A stretch of DNA of 64,000 bases, taken from contig NZ_JAMXST010000006.1 of the NCBI RefSeq assembly GCF_024124905.1, forward strand, positions 186,001 through 250,000, in the 5' to 3' direction. Shown here piece after piece: positions 46,810-54,835 of the stretch. The translations under genes were made by a program, and so were the position numbers. Positions within the stretch are counted from its first letter, which is position 1; every line of letters starts with the position of its first letter. This DNA is from Cellulosimicrobium cellulans. GTDB lineage: Bacteria; Actinomycetota; Actinomycetes; Actinomycetales; Cellulomonadaceae. Below the pieces are notes generated by a model that was not told the origin of the DNA, searched no databases, and saw only the letters and a list, made by a program, of their open reading frames with translations.

Positions 46810-47838
46810 TCAGCAGGTCTCCCAGCAGTCGGGGCCGCCGCTCTCCCGGGGCGGCCCGGCGACCTCCCCCTCGTCGAGGTACGTGGTGTGCTCCACGACG
46901 TGCTGCAGCGCGGCACCCTCGTCGCTCGTCCCCGCGGTCGGGTCGTCGGCGGTGGGCTCGGAGCCGGACGTGCCGAGGTCGACGTCGAAGGTGAGCTCGA
47001 GGAAGCGGTGCTCGGTGGTGTCGTAGACGAGGCGCACGATCCGGTTGCTCTGGTCCTCGCCCACCCACTCGAGACCCTCTCCGGTGCGACCCTGCGTGTC
47101 CTGGACGGCACCCAACGGGGTGCTGCCCGTCAGCCCGTTCAGGGTGGCCCAGAGCCCGTCGCGCACGGCGGGCGAGGTCGGCCCGCTCGTGAGGAGGTTC
47201 CACGTCTTCTGGGCGAGCGCGTCCTCGTTCACCGACCCGAGCTCCGCCCGGATGCTGTCGCGCAGGAGCGCGTCGAGCTCCGCGGGGTCCGTCGGGAGCG
47301 TGGCGAGCGCGTCCCAGCTGAGCCGGACGAGCTCCCCGTCGACGACGAGCGACCCGAACGTCGAGCCGGGCCAGGGCTCCAGGGCCTCGTCGCCTTCCAA
47401 CGCTCGGTACGAGTCGCCCTCCGGGTCGCGGGCGGTCCAGTACGTGATGCCCTGCGTGCTCTCTTCCGTCCGTCCGTCGCTGGTCGTGTTCGTCGTGGTC
47501 GTCAGGGTCCGGACGCGCCAGTACGGCCCGTCGGAGGGTCCGTTGCCCTGCGGTCTCCCGTCGGGACCCAGGGCCGCGGCGTCGCCGCCGCTCGCCGGGG
47601 CGAGCTGCGAGGGATGGGTGGGACTGGGCTCCGCCCAGTAGCTCGCCGCGCCCACCCCGCCGGCGACGACCGCGAGCGCGCACAGGCCCGAGACCAGGGT
47701 GCGGCGCCGCCGTCGGGTGCGACGGGCCGTCGGGAGCACGCGGTCGGTGTCGACGTCGATGCGGGGGGCGAGCGTGTCGACCCGCGCACGGAGCGCGTGG
47801 ACGAACGTCTCGTCGTCGGTCGGAAGGGTGCCGGTCAT
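46810..47838 (-). CDS. CU044_5270-family-like membrane-anchored protein, partner of the ECF sigma factor
   Basis: 342 residues, ATG 47838 with AGGAGG five bases upstream. A cytoplasmic Arg-rich N-terminus (TARRTRRRRR) leads into one membrane helix (about 50-68, LVSGLCALAVVAGGVGAASY), then an exported domain with WRVRTLTTTTNTTSDGRTEE and RTGEGLEWVGEDQSNRIVRLVYD. The sequence recalls the CU044_5270 family, which often sits directly after SigE-type ECF genes. It could modulate the sigma factor, but no anti-sigma domain is evident. Its ATG overlaps the sigma factor stop (ATGA). Confidence 0.75.
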   Translation of the reverse strand: MTGTLPTDDETFVHALRARVDTLAPRIDVDTDRVLPTARRTRRRRRTLVSGLCALAVVAGGVGAASYWAEPSPTHPSQLAPASGGDAAALGPDGRPQGNGPSDGPYWRVRTLTTTTNTTSDGRTEESTQGITYWTARDPEGDSYRALEGDEALEPWPGSTFGSLVVDGELVRLSWDALATLPTDPAELDALLRDSIRAELGSVNEDALAQKTWNLLTSGPTSPAVRDGLWATLNGLTGSTPLGAVQDTQGRTGEGLEWVGEDQSNRIVRLVYDTTEHRFLELTFDVDLGTSGSEPTADDPTAGTSDEGAALQHVVEHTTYLDEGEVAGPPRESGGPDCWETC

Positions 47839-48494
47839 GGCTGCCTCCTGTCGGTCTGGTCGCTGGTCGGGTGGTGCGGCAGGCGGGCGGTGCGCAGCGC
47901 ACCGCCCCGCGCGTCGGCGGGATCGGCGGCGCCGAGGACCGAGCGGAGCTGGGCGAGCCCGCGCGACGCCGTGGACTTGACGGTGCCGACGGAGACGCCG
48001 AGGTCGTCCGCGACCTCTCTCTCGCTCAGCCCGACGAGGTGGCGCAGCACGACGATCCGGCGCTGGCGGGCCGTGAGCGTCGCGAGCGCGCGGACGAGGA
48101 CGTCCCGCTCGGCGTGCTGGTCGGCCCGGGCGTCGCTCGCGGTCTCGGGGAGGTCGGGCGGGGCGACGAGCACCTCGCGGCGTCGGCGGCGCCACGTGTC
48201 GACCCGCAGGTTCGCGAGCGTGCGGCGGGCGTAGGCGTACGGGTCGCGCTCGCGCGCCGTGCGCCAGTGCAGGTACGTCCGGGTGAGTGCCTGCTGGACG
48301 AGCTCGTCGGCCAGGTGCACGTCGCCGCACAGCAGCCACGCGGTGCGCGCGAGCCGCGGTGCGGCGCTCGCCATGAAGTCGCTGAACTCCTGCTCGTGCG
48401 AGGTGACGGCGCGCACGACGGGGAGGACGGCGTCCGGGGGTGGGCTCTCGTCGGGCTCGTCGTCGGCCGAGAGGGCGATCGCGTTCACGGTCAT
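47835..48494 (-). CDS. ECF RNA polymerase sigma factor (SigE/sigma-70 family)
   Basis: 219 residues from ATG 48494. Region 2 is visible as FSDFMASAAPRLARTAWLLCGD and DELVQQALTRTYLHW, region 4 as ALATLTARQRRIVVLRHLVGLSEREVADDLGVSVGTVKSTASRGLAQL (abridged). The type with WLLCGDVHLADELVQ is the SigE-like group paired with CU044_5270 proteins. On the minus strand CAACC (48523..48527), 16 bases, then CGTGTG lies just before the start and may be a self-recognised ECF promoter; this is tentative. The N-terminal 35 residues are not conserved. Confidence 0.9.
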   Translation of the reverse strand: MTVNAIALSADDEPDESPPPDAVLPVVRAVTSHEQEFSDFMASAAPRLARTAWLLCGDVHLADELVQQALTRTYLHWRTARERDPYAYARRTLANLRVDTWRRRRREVLVAPPDLPETASDARADQHAERDVLVRALATLTARQRRIVVLRHLVGLSEREVADDLGVSVGTVKSTASRGLAQLRSVLGAADPADARGGALRTARLPHHPTSDQTDRRQP

Positions 48495-48592
48495 GACTGT
48501 CACACGCGTGGCCGCGCCGGAAGGTTGAGTCTCGTGCCGAGACCGGAGCGCAGATTTCGACATCGTTCGCCACGGCCCGCCCCCTTTCGCCA

Positions 48593-48606
48593 TGGGAACG
48601 CTCCCA
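48593..48606. promoter_or_regulatory. CebR-like operator TGGGAACGCTCCCA
   Basis: It differs by one base from the CebR box TGGGAGCGCTCCCA known from Streptomyces and related actinobacteria, where it controls cellobiose-responsive genes. It lies 43 bases before the ATG at 48649, in a position to block transcription. Which LacI-family protein binds here is not known. Confidence 0.65.
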
Positions 48607-48648
48607 CTACCGTGGGTCGCGCACCTCACGACGTCGAAGGAGACGCTC

Positions 48649-50184
48649 ATGACCCAGCACGGCGGCCGCGCCGCACCCCACGAACCTCGCGATCTCGACC
48701 CCGCTCCCGCGCCCTCGCGGGGGCTCGACCGTCGCGCCGTCCTCGCGCTCGGCGGAGCGCTCGCGCTCGCCGGGCTCACGGCGACCCCGGCGGCGGCACG
48801 ACCGGGCGCGACCCTGCCCGCGGCAGCGGGCGCCGTCGGGCAGACGGCCGGTGGCCCGACGCGGAGCCGCGCGGCGTCGGTCCAGCGCGCCCACGGCTTC
48901 CTCGCCGCGGCGACCGACGCCTACCCCGAGGTCAACCCCGGCCCGCGGCTCGCGCAGTCCTACGCCGACCAGCTCGGCCTGTTCTCCACGGCGTTCGTCT
49001 ACGACAACGCCCTCGCCGTCCTCGCGACGCTCACGGCGGGGCGCCGCTACCTCGACCGCGCCCGCGCGCTCGGCGACGGGCTCGTGTTCGCGCTCGAGAA
49101 CGACCCCGACCACGACGACGGCCGCCTGCGTCAGGCGTACAACGTCGGGCCGTACACGTTCTACGACGGCACGCCGCAGGAGCACGGCCTCGTGCTGCCC
49201 GACGGGACGGCGAACGTCGGGTGGCAGTTCGGCTTCCTCGGGACGGCGGTCGGGGACATGGCCTGGCCCGGCATCGCCCTGCTGCACCTGTACGCGGCGA
49301 CGCGCGACGCGCGCTACCGGGACGCCGCGCTGCGGATCGGCGAGTGGATCGTCGCGCACACGTGGTCCCGGGCGCCCCTCGGCGGCTTCTCGTTCGGCGT
49401 CGACGGCGCGAACGTCCCGATCCCCAACGGCTCGACCGAGCACAACATCGACTGCGTCGCGTTCTTCCGCCAGCTCGGCTCCGTGACGCGCGACCGGCGC
49501 TGGGACCGGGCCGCCGAGCACGCCCGTGCGTTCGTCGACCGCATGTGGGAGCCCGACGGCGGCTACCTGTACACCGGCACGAACGACGGCACCGAGATCA
49601 ACCGGGACCCGCTCCCGCTCGACCCGCAGACGTGGGGCTGGCTCGCGCTGCGCGAGCGCCGCTACGCCCGCGCGCTCGACTGGGCGGACGACGCGCTGGC
49701 CGCACGGGACGTCGCGGGCGAGGGCGTGTCGCAGCTCCCCGCCGGGACGGTCGTCGAGGGCGTGACGTTCTCGAGCGCCAGCCTCACGTCGAGCGCGTCG
49801 TACAACGGGCTGCCGGTGCACCAGCAGGGGGTGTGGCTGGAGGGCACGGCGCAGCTCGCGTCGGCGCTCGCGGACCGCGGGGCGCGCGGGCGGGGGAACC
49901 GCGACGACCGGCGGCGGGGACGCCGCGGCTGCGAGCGGGACGACGACCGGGTCCGGGCCGAGGGTCTGCTGCGCGAGGTGCAGGGCGTGCAGGAGGGCGT
50001 CGGCGCCGGTCAGACGATGGGCGGCGCGGCGCTGCCGGACCGCGGCGGCGTCGTCGCCGCGTCGAGCCTGCTCGACTCGGGCTTCGGGTTCGGGTACTTC
50101 CAGGTGCAGCACGTCGGGGCGACGTCCTGGTACGTCATGGCGGCCGCGCGGGCGAACCCGCTGCAGCCCGGTCGCCTCGGCTGA
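48649..50184 (+). CDS. Tat-exported protein, probable six-hairpin (alpha/alpha)6 barrel enzyme
   Basis: 511 residues; ATG 48649 has GAAGGAGA upstream. Residues 24-50 are a twin-arginine signal (LDRRAVLALGGALALAGLTA, cleavage after PAAA). The rest is helical with paired aromatic/acidic segments such as SYADQLGLFSTAFVYDNALAVL, DMAWPGIALLHLYAATRDARY, SYNGLPVHQQGVWLEGTAQL and FGYFQVQHVGATSWYVMAA, as in six-hairpin glycosidases or lyases. No catalytic residues can be named. The CebR-like box suggests plant-polysaccharide-related expression. An Arg-rich stretch (GRGNRDDRRRGRRGCERDD, near residue 410) interrupts an otherwise regular helix. Confidence 0.7.
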   Translation: MTQHGGRAAPHEPRDLDPAPAPSRGLDRRAVLALGGALALAGLTATPAAARPGATLPAAAGAVGQTAGGPTRSRAASVQRAHGFLAAATDAYPEVNPGPRLAQSYADQLGLFSTAFVYDNALAVLATLTAGRRYLDRARALGDGLVFALENDPDHDDGRLRQAYNVGPYTFYDGTPQEHGLVLPDGTANVGWQFGFLGTAVGDMAWPGIALLHLYAATRDARYRDAALRIGEWIVAHTWSRAPLGGFSFGVDGANVPIPNGSTEHNIDCVAFFRQLGSVTRDRRWDRAAEHARAFVDRMWEPDGGYLYTGTNDGTEINRDPLPLDPQTWGWLALRERRYARALDWADDALAARDVAGEGVSQLPAGTVVEGVTFSSASLTSSASYNGLPVHQQGVWLEGTAQLASALADRGARGRGNRDDRRRGRRGCERDDDRVRAEGLLREVQGVQEGVGAGQTMGGAALPDRGGVVAASSLLDSGFGFGYFQVQHVGATSWYVMAAARANPLQPGRLG

Positions 50185-50194
50185 CCCGCCGGTG

Positions 50195-51334
50195 TCAGGT
50201 GGTGGGGGCGGGGCCCGTCGTCGTCCCCACCACGAGCTCGACGTCGAGCTCGGCCGTCGTCGGGCTCTCGCCCGCGAGCTGGCGGATGACGGCGACACCG
50301 AGCTCGGAGCCCTTGCGGGCGAGCGGCTGGTGGACGCTCGTGAGGACGTCCGGGGCGAGCCAGGGCAGGTCGAGCCCGTCGAACCCCGCTACGGAGACGT
50401 CGTCGGGCACCCGCAGGCCGAGCTCGCGCGCGGCGAGCAGGGCGCCCGCGGCGAGCAGGTCGGAGTGGGCGATGACCGCCGTGGGTCGGGTGGCGGGGTC
50501 GGCCGGCTCGGTCGACCCGTCCGCGCCCGGGCGTCCCAGGAGGGCCAGCGTCGCGGAGCGGCCGTGCTCGACGAGCGACGCCTCGGTCTCCCAGCTCGCG
50601 ACGGGCTCGACGACGTCCCGCACGCCCGCGAGCCGGTTCGCCGTCGGCGTACGGTCCACCTGGGCGAGCCGCCGCGCGTCGATCGGCCCGCTGCGGTCGG
50701 AGTTGTCGAGGGGGAGCGAGACCTCCGCGATGCGGGCGTGGCCCAGGTCGACGAGGTGCCGTACGGCGTCGGCCGTCCCGACCCGGTCGCGGATCGCGAC
50801 GAGCGGGGTGCCCTCGACCGCGCGTCCCTCCCCGATGACGACGGGCACGCCGCGCCGCTGGAGCGCGGCGAGCGTCGCGTCGTCCGACCCCACGCCCCAC
50901 ACGAGGACGGCGACGTCCATGGCCGCGCTCTCGACGAGGGGGTCGACGGCGCGGGCCGGGTCGTCCGACGGGATGCCGGGGATGAGGAGGACGCCGAGGC
51001 CGTTCTCGCCGAGGGTCGAGACGAGGCCGTCGAGCACCTGGACGGCGACGGGGTCCCGGAACGCTCGGCGGAGCTGGTCGCCGACGACGACGCCCACGAC
51101 GCCGGACCGCCCCGACCGGAGCTGGCGGCCGAGCGGGTTGGGCCCCGTGTACCCGAGCTCCTTCGCCGCGTCGAGCACCCGGGCCCGGGTCTCGGGGGTG
51201 ATCGGTCCCGCGCCGGAGAAGGCGAGCGACGCCGTCGAGACGGAGACGCCGGCGAGCTCGGCGACCTTCGCGAGCGTGGGGCGGTGGGCCGACGGCCCGG
51301 CCGCGGGCTCCCGGTTCCCGGGGGTGTCGCTCAT
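50195..51334 (-). CDS. LacI-family transcriptional regulator
   Basis: 379 residues from ATG 51334 (a GTG at 51337 directly before it is also possible); GGGAG precedes it. The N-terminal helix-turn-helix is TLAKVAELAGVSVSTASLAF (about 20-40) with the hinge region GPNPLGRQLRSGRSGVVGVVVGD. A periplasmic-binding-protein-like sensor domain fills the rest (VPVVIGEG, AVIAHSDLLAAGALLAARELGLRVPDDVSVAGFD abridged). It is divergent from the MFS pair, and two identical AAnCGnTT-type palindromes lie inside the beginning of the first MFS gene. This regulator is the natural candidate for them. The ligand is unknown. Confidence 0.93.
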   Translation of the reverse strand: MSDTPGNREPAAGPSAHRPTLAKVAELAGVSVSTASLAFSGAGPITPETRARVLDAAKELGYTGPNPLGRQLRSGRSGVVGVVVGDQLRRAFRDPVAVQVLDGLVSTLGENGLGVLLIPGIPSDDPARAVDPLVESAAMDVAVLVWGVGSDDATLAALQRRGVPVVIGEGRAVEGTPLVAIRDRVGTADAVRHLVDLGHARIAEVSLPLDNSDRSGPIDARRLAQVDRTPTANRLAGVRDVVEPVASWETEASLVEHGRSATLALLGRPGADGSTEPADPATRPTAVIAHSDLLAAGALLAARELGLRVPDDVSVAGFDGLDLPWLAPDVLTSVHQPLARKGSELGVAVIRQLAGESPTTAELDVELVVGTTTGPAPTT

Positions 51335-51370
51335 CACGCTCCCTGCCTCCCGCGCGCGCGGGATTCTCGA

Positions 51371-51399
51371 TTGACGCGCGGCCAGCGTACCCGCACACT
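51371..51399 (+). promoter_or_regulatory. Promoter of the MFS pair, apparently leaderless
   Basis: TTGACG (51371..51376), a 17-bp spacer and CACACT (51394..51399) put the transcription start at or next to A51407 of the ATG. No ribosome site precedes this ATG, which fits leaderless translation. Confidence 0.5.
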
Positions 51400-51406
51400 G
51401 GTGACC

Positions 51407-53053
51407 ATGCCTCGAATCGATTCGAAGCGCACCCTCGTCCGTCGGATCGAATCGATTCGAGGAGGTGCTGCGCAGTCACCGACCGACCTCCTGTCCGACC
51501 CCCGCGCCCTGTCCCGGGCGCGCTGGGTCCTGCTGGGCGTGTTCGCGCTCAACGGCGGCATGATGTCGAGCTGGCTCGCGCGCATCCCCTCGGTGCGCGA
51601 CGCGCTCGGCCTCACCCCCGCCGACCTCGGCGTCGTGCTGCTCGCGGGTGCCGTCGGTGCGCTCGCCACGGTCACCGCCGCCGGCCCCTTCGTCACGCGC
51701 TTCGGCGGCCGCGTCGCGTTCGCCGTCTCCGCGGTCCTGTTCGGCGTCGCGTTCCTGCTGCTCGGCCTCGGCCCCGCGACGGGCTCCGTCCCGCTGCTCG
51801 CCGCGGGCATCTTCGTCAACGGCATGGCGTTCTCGCTCGGCAACGTCCCGATGAACGTCGAGAGCGCGGGCATCGAGCGGCGCGTCGGGCGCACCATCCT
51901 GCCCCAGTTCCACGCCGCGTTCTCCGTCGGCGCCGTCGTCGGCTCGCTCGTCGGCGCGGCCTGCGCCCACGCGCAGGTCCCCGTGCTCGTCCAGTTCGTC
52001 GCGACGGGCGCCGTCGCCATGGCCTGGCGCCTCGCCGCGATCCCCGCGACGGTCCACGACACGCTCCCGACGCGCGCCCCGGCGGACGCTCCCGCCCCGG
52101 TCGAGGCGCTCGGCGACGCCGTCGTCGACGTCGAGACGGCCGGGCTCCGCGCGCGCCTCGCCCGTCGTGGCGCACGGCTCGGGGCGGCGCTCTCGGCCTG
52201 GCGCGAGCCGCGCACGCTGCTCATCGGCCTCGTCATCCTCTCGGCCGCGCTGTCCGAGGGGTCGGCCAACGACTGGCTCTCGCTCGCCGTCGTCGACGGG
52301 TTCGCGCAGACCGAGGCCGTCGGGGCCGTCGTGTTCGGCACGTTCGTCGCGGCCATGACGGTCATGCGGCTCGCCGGGACCCGCCTCATCGACCGCTTCG
52401 GCCGCGTGACCGTGCTCCGCGCCTCGGGCGTCGCGTCGATCGCCGGGCTGCTCCTCTTCGGGTTCGCGCCGACGCTCCCGCTCGCCGGGGCCGGGGTCGT
52501 GCTCTGGGGCTTCGGTGCGGCGCTCGCGGTGCCCGTCGGCATCGCCGCCGCGTCCGACGAGCCGCTGCGCGCCGCCAGCCGCGTGTCCGTCGTGTCCGCG
52601 TTCGCGTCGATGGCGTCGCTCGCCGCACCGCCCCTGCTCGGGCTCGCCGCCGAGGCCATGGGCGCGCGCCACGCGCTCGTGCTCATCGTCGCCGCGATGG
52701 TCCTCAGCGTCCTCCTCGCGCGCCAGGTCACGCCCCTGCGCACCCCGGCCGCGCTCGCCGCCCGGGCGCCGCGTCGCCCGGCGGGTGTGGACGACGGCGT
52801 GCCGTCCGGGGTGGAGGATGGACCCGAGACCGACGCACCGGTCGCCGTGGACGCCGTCGACCGCACGGTCGACGTCGACCGGGACGGCGCGACCGGCGCC
52901 GTCCCGGACGAGGCCGACGACGCGCACCGCCCCCGCCGGGCGCGCCGGCCCCGCGCGACGCCCCGCACCGGGGCGTCCGTCACCGTCCGCCGTGCCGCCG
53001 CCCGTCGCCCCCGAAACCGCCTGTCGCACCGTCGCGAGGAGACCTCCGCATGA
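51407..53053 (+). CDS. MFS transporter (YbjJ-like), first of a duplicated pair
   Basis: 548 residues from ATG 51407. Twelve hydrophobic segments run from ARWVLLGVFALNGGMMSSWL to about residue 445, then a tail of about 100 hydrophilic Asp/Arg-rich residues follows. It shows the branch motifs NGGMMSSWLARIPSVRDALG, NVPMNVESAGIERR and FHAAFSVGAVVG. The first 20 codons contain two copies of the palindrome TCGAATCGATTCGA, so the peptide PRIDSKRTLVRRIESIR is dictated by operator DNA. No alternative ATG/GTG exists before the first helix, although GGAGG at 51461 is unused. Substrate is unknown; sugars or related compounds are possible given the LacI regulator. Confidence 0.88.
   Translation: MPRIDSKRTLVRRIESIRGGAAQSPTDLLSDPRALSRARWVLLGVFALNGGMMSSWLARIPSVRDALGLTPADLGVVLLAGAVGALATVTAAGPFVTRFGGRVAFAVSAVLFGVAFLLLGLGPATGSVPLLAAGIFVNGMAFSLGNVPMNVESAGIERRVGRTILPQFHAAFSVGAVVGSLVGAACAHAQVPVLVQFVATGAVAMAWRLAAIPATVHDTLPTRAPADAPAPVEALGDAVVDVETAGLRARLARRGARLGAALSAWREPRTLLIGLVILSAALSEGSANDWLSLAVVDGFAQTEAVGAVVFGTFVAAMTVMRLAGTRLIDRFGRVTVLRASGVASIAGLLLFGFAPTLPLAGAGVVLWGFGAALAVPVGIAAASDEPLRAASRVSVVSAFASMASLAAPPLLGLAAEAMGARHALVLIVAAMVLSVLLARQVTPLRTPAALAARAPRRPAGVDDGVPSGVEDGPETDAPVAVDAVDRTVDVDRDGATGAVPDEADDAHRPRRARRPRATPRTGASVTVRRAAARRPRNRLSHRREETSA
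51412..51425. promoter_or_regulatory. LacI-type operator O1 (TCGAATCGATTCGA)
   Basis: A perfect 14-bp palindrome with central CG and the AAnCGnTT core of LacI-family operators, from +6 to +19 relative to the predicted start at 51407. Confidence 0.75.
51447..51460. promoter_or_regulatory. LacI-type operator O2 (TCGAATCGATTCGA)
   Basis: Identical to O1; the centres are 35 bp apart. Two identical palindromes so close suggest cooperative binding by the divergently encoded LacI protein. Confidence 0.75.
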
Positions 53054-54360
53054 CCGCCGCCCGCACCGACCGTCGTGTCGTCGCGCTCGCCACCTGGGCC
53101 GTGTTCGCGGTCTTCTTCCTCAACGGCTTCAACTTCGCGACCTGGGCGTCCCGCCTGCCCGCGGTCCGGGACTCCCTCGGCTTCACCGAGGCCCAGATGG
53201 GCCTCCTGCTGCTCTTCATGGCCGTCGGCTCGCTGCTCGCGCTGCCGCTCTCCGGCATGGTCGTGCAGCGGCTCGGCGCGTCGAAGGCGGTCACGCTGTT
53301 CGCCGTGACCAACGTCGTCGGCCTCGTCACCGCCGTCACGGGCGTGGCCACGGGGGAGGACGTCGTCGTGCGGGTCGGGCTCTTCCTCGCCGGCATCGGC
53401 ACGGGCGTGTGGGACGCCGCGATGAACCTCGAGGGCGCCGCCGTCGAGCAGCGGCTCGGCAAGGCGATCATGCCGCGCTTCCACGCCGGCTTCTCGTTCG
53501 GCACCATGGCGGGCGCGGGCGTCGGGGCCCTCATGGCCGCGCTGCACGTCCCGGTCCAGGCGCACCTCACGGCCGCCGTCGTGCTGAGCCTCCTCGGCGT
53601 CCTGTGGTGCGTGCGGTTCTTCCTCCCGGCCGGGCAGGTGGACCACGCCGTCGTCGACGCGTCGGAGGACGCCGCGGGCTCGGACCCCGCCGCCGCGGCG
53701 GGGAGCGGCGCACCCCTCACCGCGTCGGAGAACGCGCGCGGCGCGCTCAGCGCGTGGACCGAGCCGCGCACGCTCCTCATCGGGCTCGTCGTCCTCGCCG
53801 CCGCGCTCACCGAGGGCGCCGCGAACGACTGGGTCAGCCTCGCCGTCGTCGACGGCTTCGAGACGTCCGACGCGATGGGGGCGGTCGGCCTCGCCGTGTT
53901 CCTCACGGCCATGACCGGGATGCGCCTGCTCGGCACGGGGCTGCTCGACCGGTACGGCCGCGTCACCGTGCTGCGGCTCGGGGCGGCGCTCGCCCTCGTC
54001 GGGCTGCTGCTCTTCACGCTCTCGCCGAGCATCTGGCTCGCGCTGCTCGGCGTCGTCGCGTGGGGCATGGGCGCGGCGCTCGGCTTCCCTGTCGGGATGA
54101 GCGCAGCCTCCGACGACCCGGCGCGCGCCGCCGTGCGCGTGAGCGTCGTCGCGACCATCGGCTACTCCGCGTTCTTCATGGGCCCGCCCCTCATCGGGTT
54201 CCTCGCCGAGCACGTCGGCTACCGCGCCGCGCTCCTCGTCATCGCGGTGCCCGTGGTCGTCGGACTGCTGGTCGTCGGCGCCACCCGCCCCCTCCCGACC
54301 GCGGCCGGCTCCGCGGGCCAGCAGGCCGCCCAGCGCTCCGAGGAGACCCCCAACCGCTGA
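53050..54360 (+). CDS. MFS transporter (YbjJ-like), second of a duplicated pair
   Basis: 436 residues; the ATG overlaps the stop of the first MFS gene (ATGA) after CGCGAGGAG. Twelve hydrophobic segments. It shares long stretches with its neighbour, for example ALSAWTEPRTLLIGLVVLAA against ALSAWREPRTLLIGLVILSA and SLAVVDGFETSDAMGAV against SLAVVDGFAQTEAVGAV, so the pair arose by tandem duplication. It lacks the long C-terminal tail of the first copy. Both genes are probably induced together; whether they act separately or have different substrates cannot be seen. Confidence 0.9.
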   Translation: MTAARTDRRVVALATWAVFAVFFLNGFNFATWASRLPAVRDSLGFTEAQMGLLLLFMAVGSLLALPLSGMVVQRLGASKAVTLFAVTNVVGLVTAVTGVATGEDVVVRVGLFLAGIGTGVWDAAMNLEGAAVEQRLGKAIMPRFHAGFSFGTMAGAGVGALMAALHVPVQAHLTAAVVLSLLGVLWCVRFFLPAGQVDHAVVDASEDAAGSDPAAAAGSGAPLTASENARGALSAWTEPRTLLIGLVVLAAALTEGAANDWVSLAVVDGFETSDAMGAVGLAVFLTAMTGMRLLGTGLLDRYGRVTVLRLGAALALVGLLLFTLSPSIWLALLGVVAWGMGAALGFPVGMSAASDDPARAAVRVSVVATIGYSAFFMGPPLIGFLAEHVGYRAALLVIAVPVVVGLLVVGATRPLPTAAGSAGQQAAQRSEETPNR

Positions 54361-54380
54361 CCCGCACCGACCGCAGGGCT

Positions 54381-54443
54381 TGCCGAGGTAGAGCCCTGGT
54401 CGGCCGAGGTAGAGGCGTGGTTTGCCGAGGTAGAGCCGTGGTC
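54381..54443 (-). repeat. Three tandem 21-bp repeat units
   Basis: Units at 54381..54401, 54402..54422 and 54423..54443 share GCCGAGGTAGAG-S-C/G-TGG. Read on the minus strand they match the units inside nuoE (1410..1451); the first unit agrees at 20 of 21 bases with the second nuoE unit. Confidence 0.8.
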
Positions 54444-54476
54444 GTGGCCGACGGCGGTCTGGTCGCCCTGGGTGGT

Positions 54477-54569
54477 CGGGGTGGGTGGTGGTGCCGCGTC
54501 TACCATCCGCCGCTCGTTCCTCGCGGCTCCCGCCAGGCCCGCCACGACGCGGCACCACCACCCACCCCG
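54477..54569. repeat. 24-bp perfect inverted repeat with 45-base loop
   Basis: Arms 54477..54500 and 54546..54569 are exact reverse complements. As RNA this would form a very stable hairpin with a 45-base loop; as DNA it resembles the ends of a minimal mobile element. It lies 34 bp from the 21-bp array. Confidence 0.85.
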
Positions 54570-54823
54570 CCCTGCGGTGTCTCGCCCTGGTCTGGGCTTG
54601 CCTCGGGCGACTGCCCGCAGTGTCAGCTTCGCCCGCACGGTTCCCGCTGCTGCATGCGGCCGGCGCACGAGAATGCCGCACGCGCCGGCGCCGGCGCCGG
54701 CGCCGACGCCGCTGCGCCGCGGACCCGAACCCGCAGGCGGCAGAGGTCGGGTGCGCCGGGGACCCGACCCTGCGAGGTCGACCGTGCGAACGGTGACGGG
54801 GGCCGGCCGGGGCGGGGGCGAAC

Positions 54824-54829
54824 TACGCT
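54824..54829 (+). promoter_or_regulatory. murB: -10 element of murB, leaderless arrangement
   Basis: TACGCT ends six bases before the GTG at 54836, the spacing expected when transcription starts at the first base of the start codon. No ribosome site is seen in between. Confidence 0.5.
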
Positions 54830-54835
54830 GGGGCG

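Larger units (their letters stand above)
54361..54835. other. 475-bp non-coding region between the MFS pair and murB
   Basis: I see no credible gene. It holds the 21-bp repeat array (54381..54443), a 24-bp perfect inverted repeat (54477..54500 and 54546..54569), a GCGCCG/GGCGCC simple repeat around 54683..54705, and a TACGCT -10-like hexamer for murB at 54824..54829. The mix of repeats suggests a small mobile or repetitive element, or its remnants. Confidence 0.7.
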
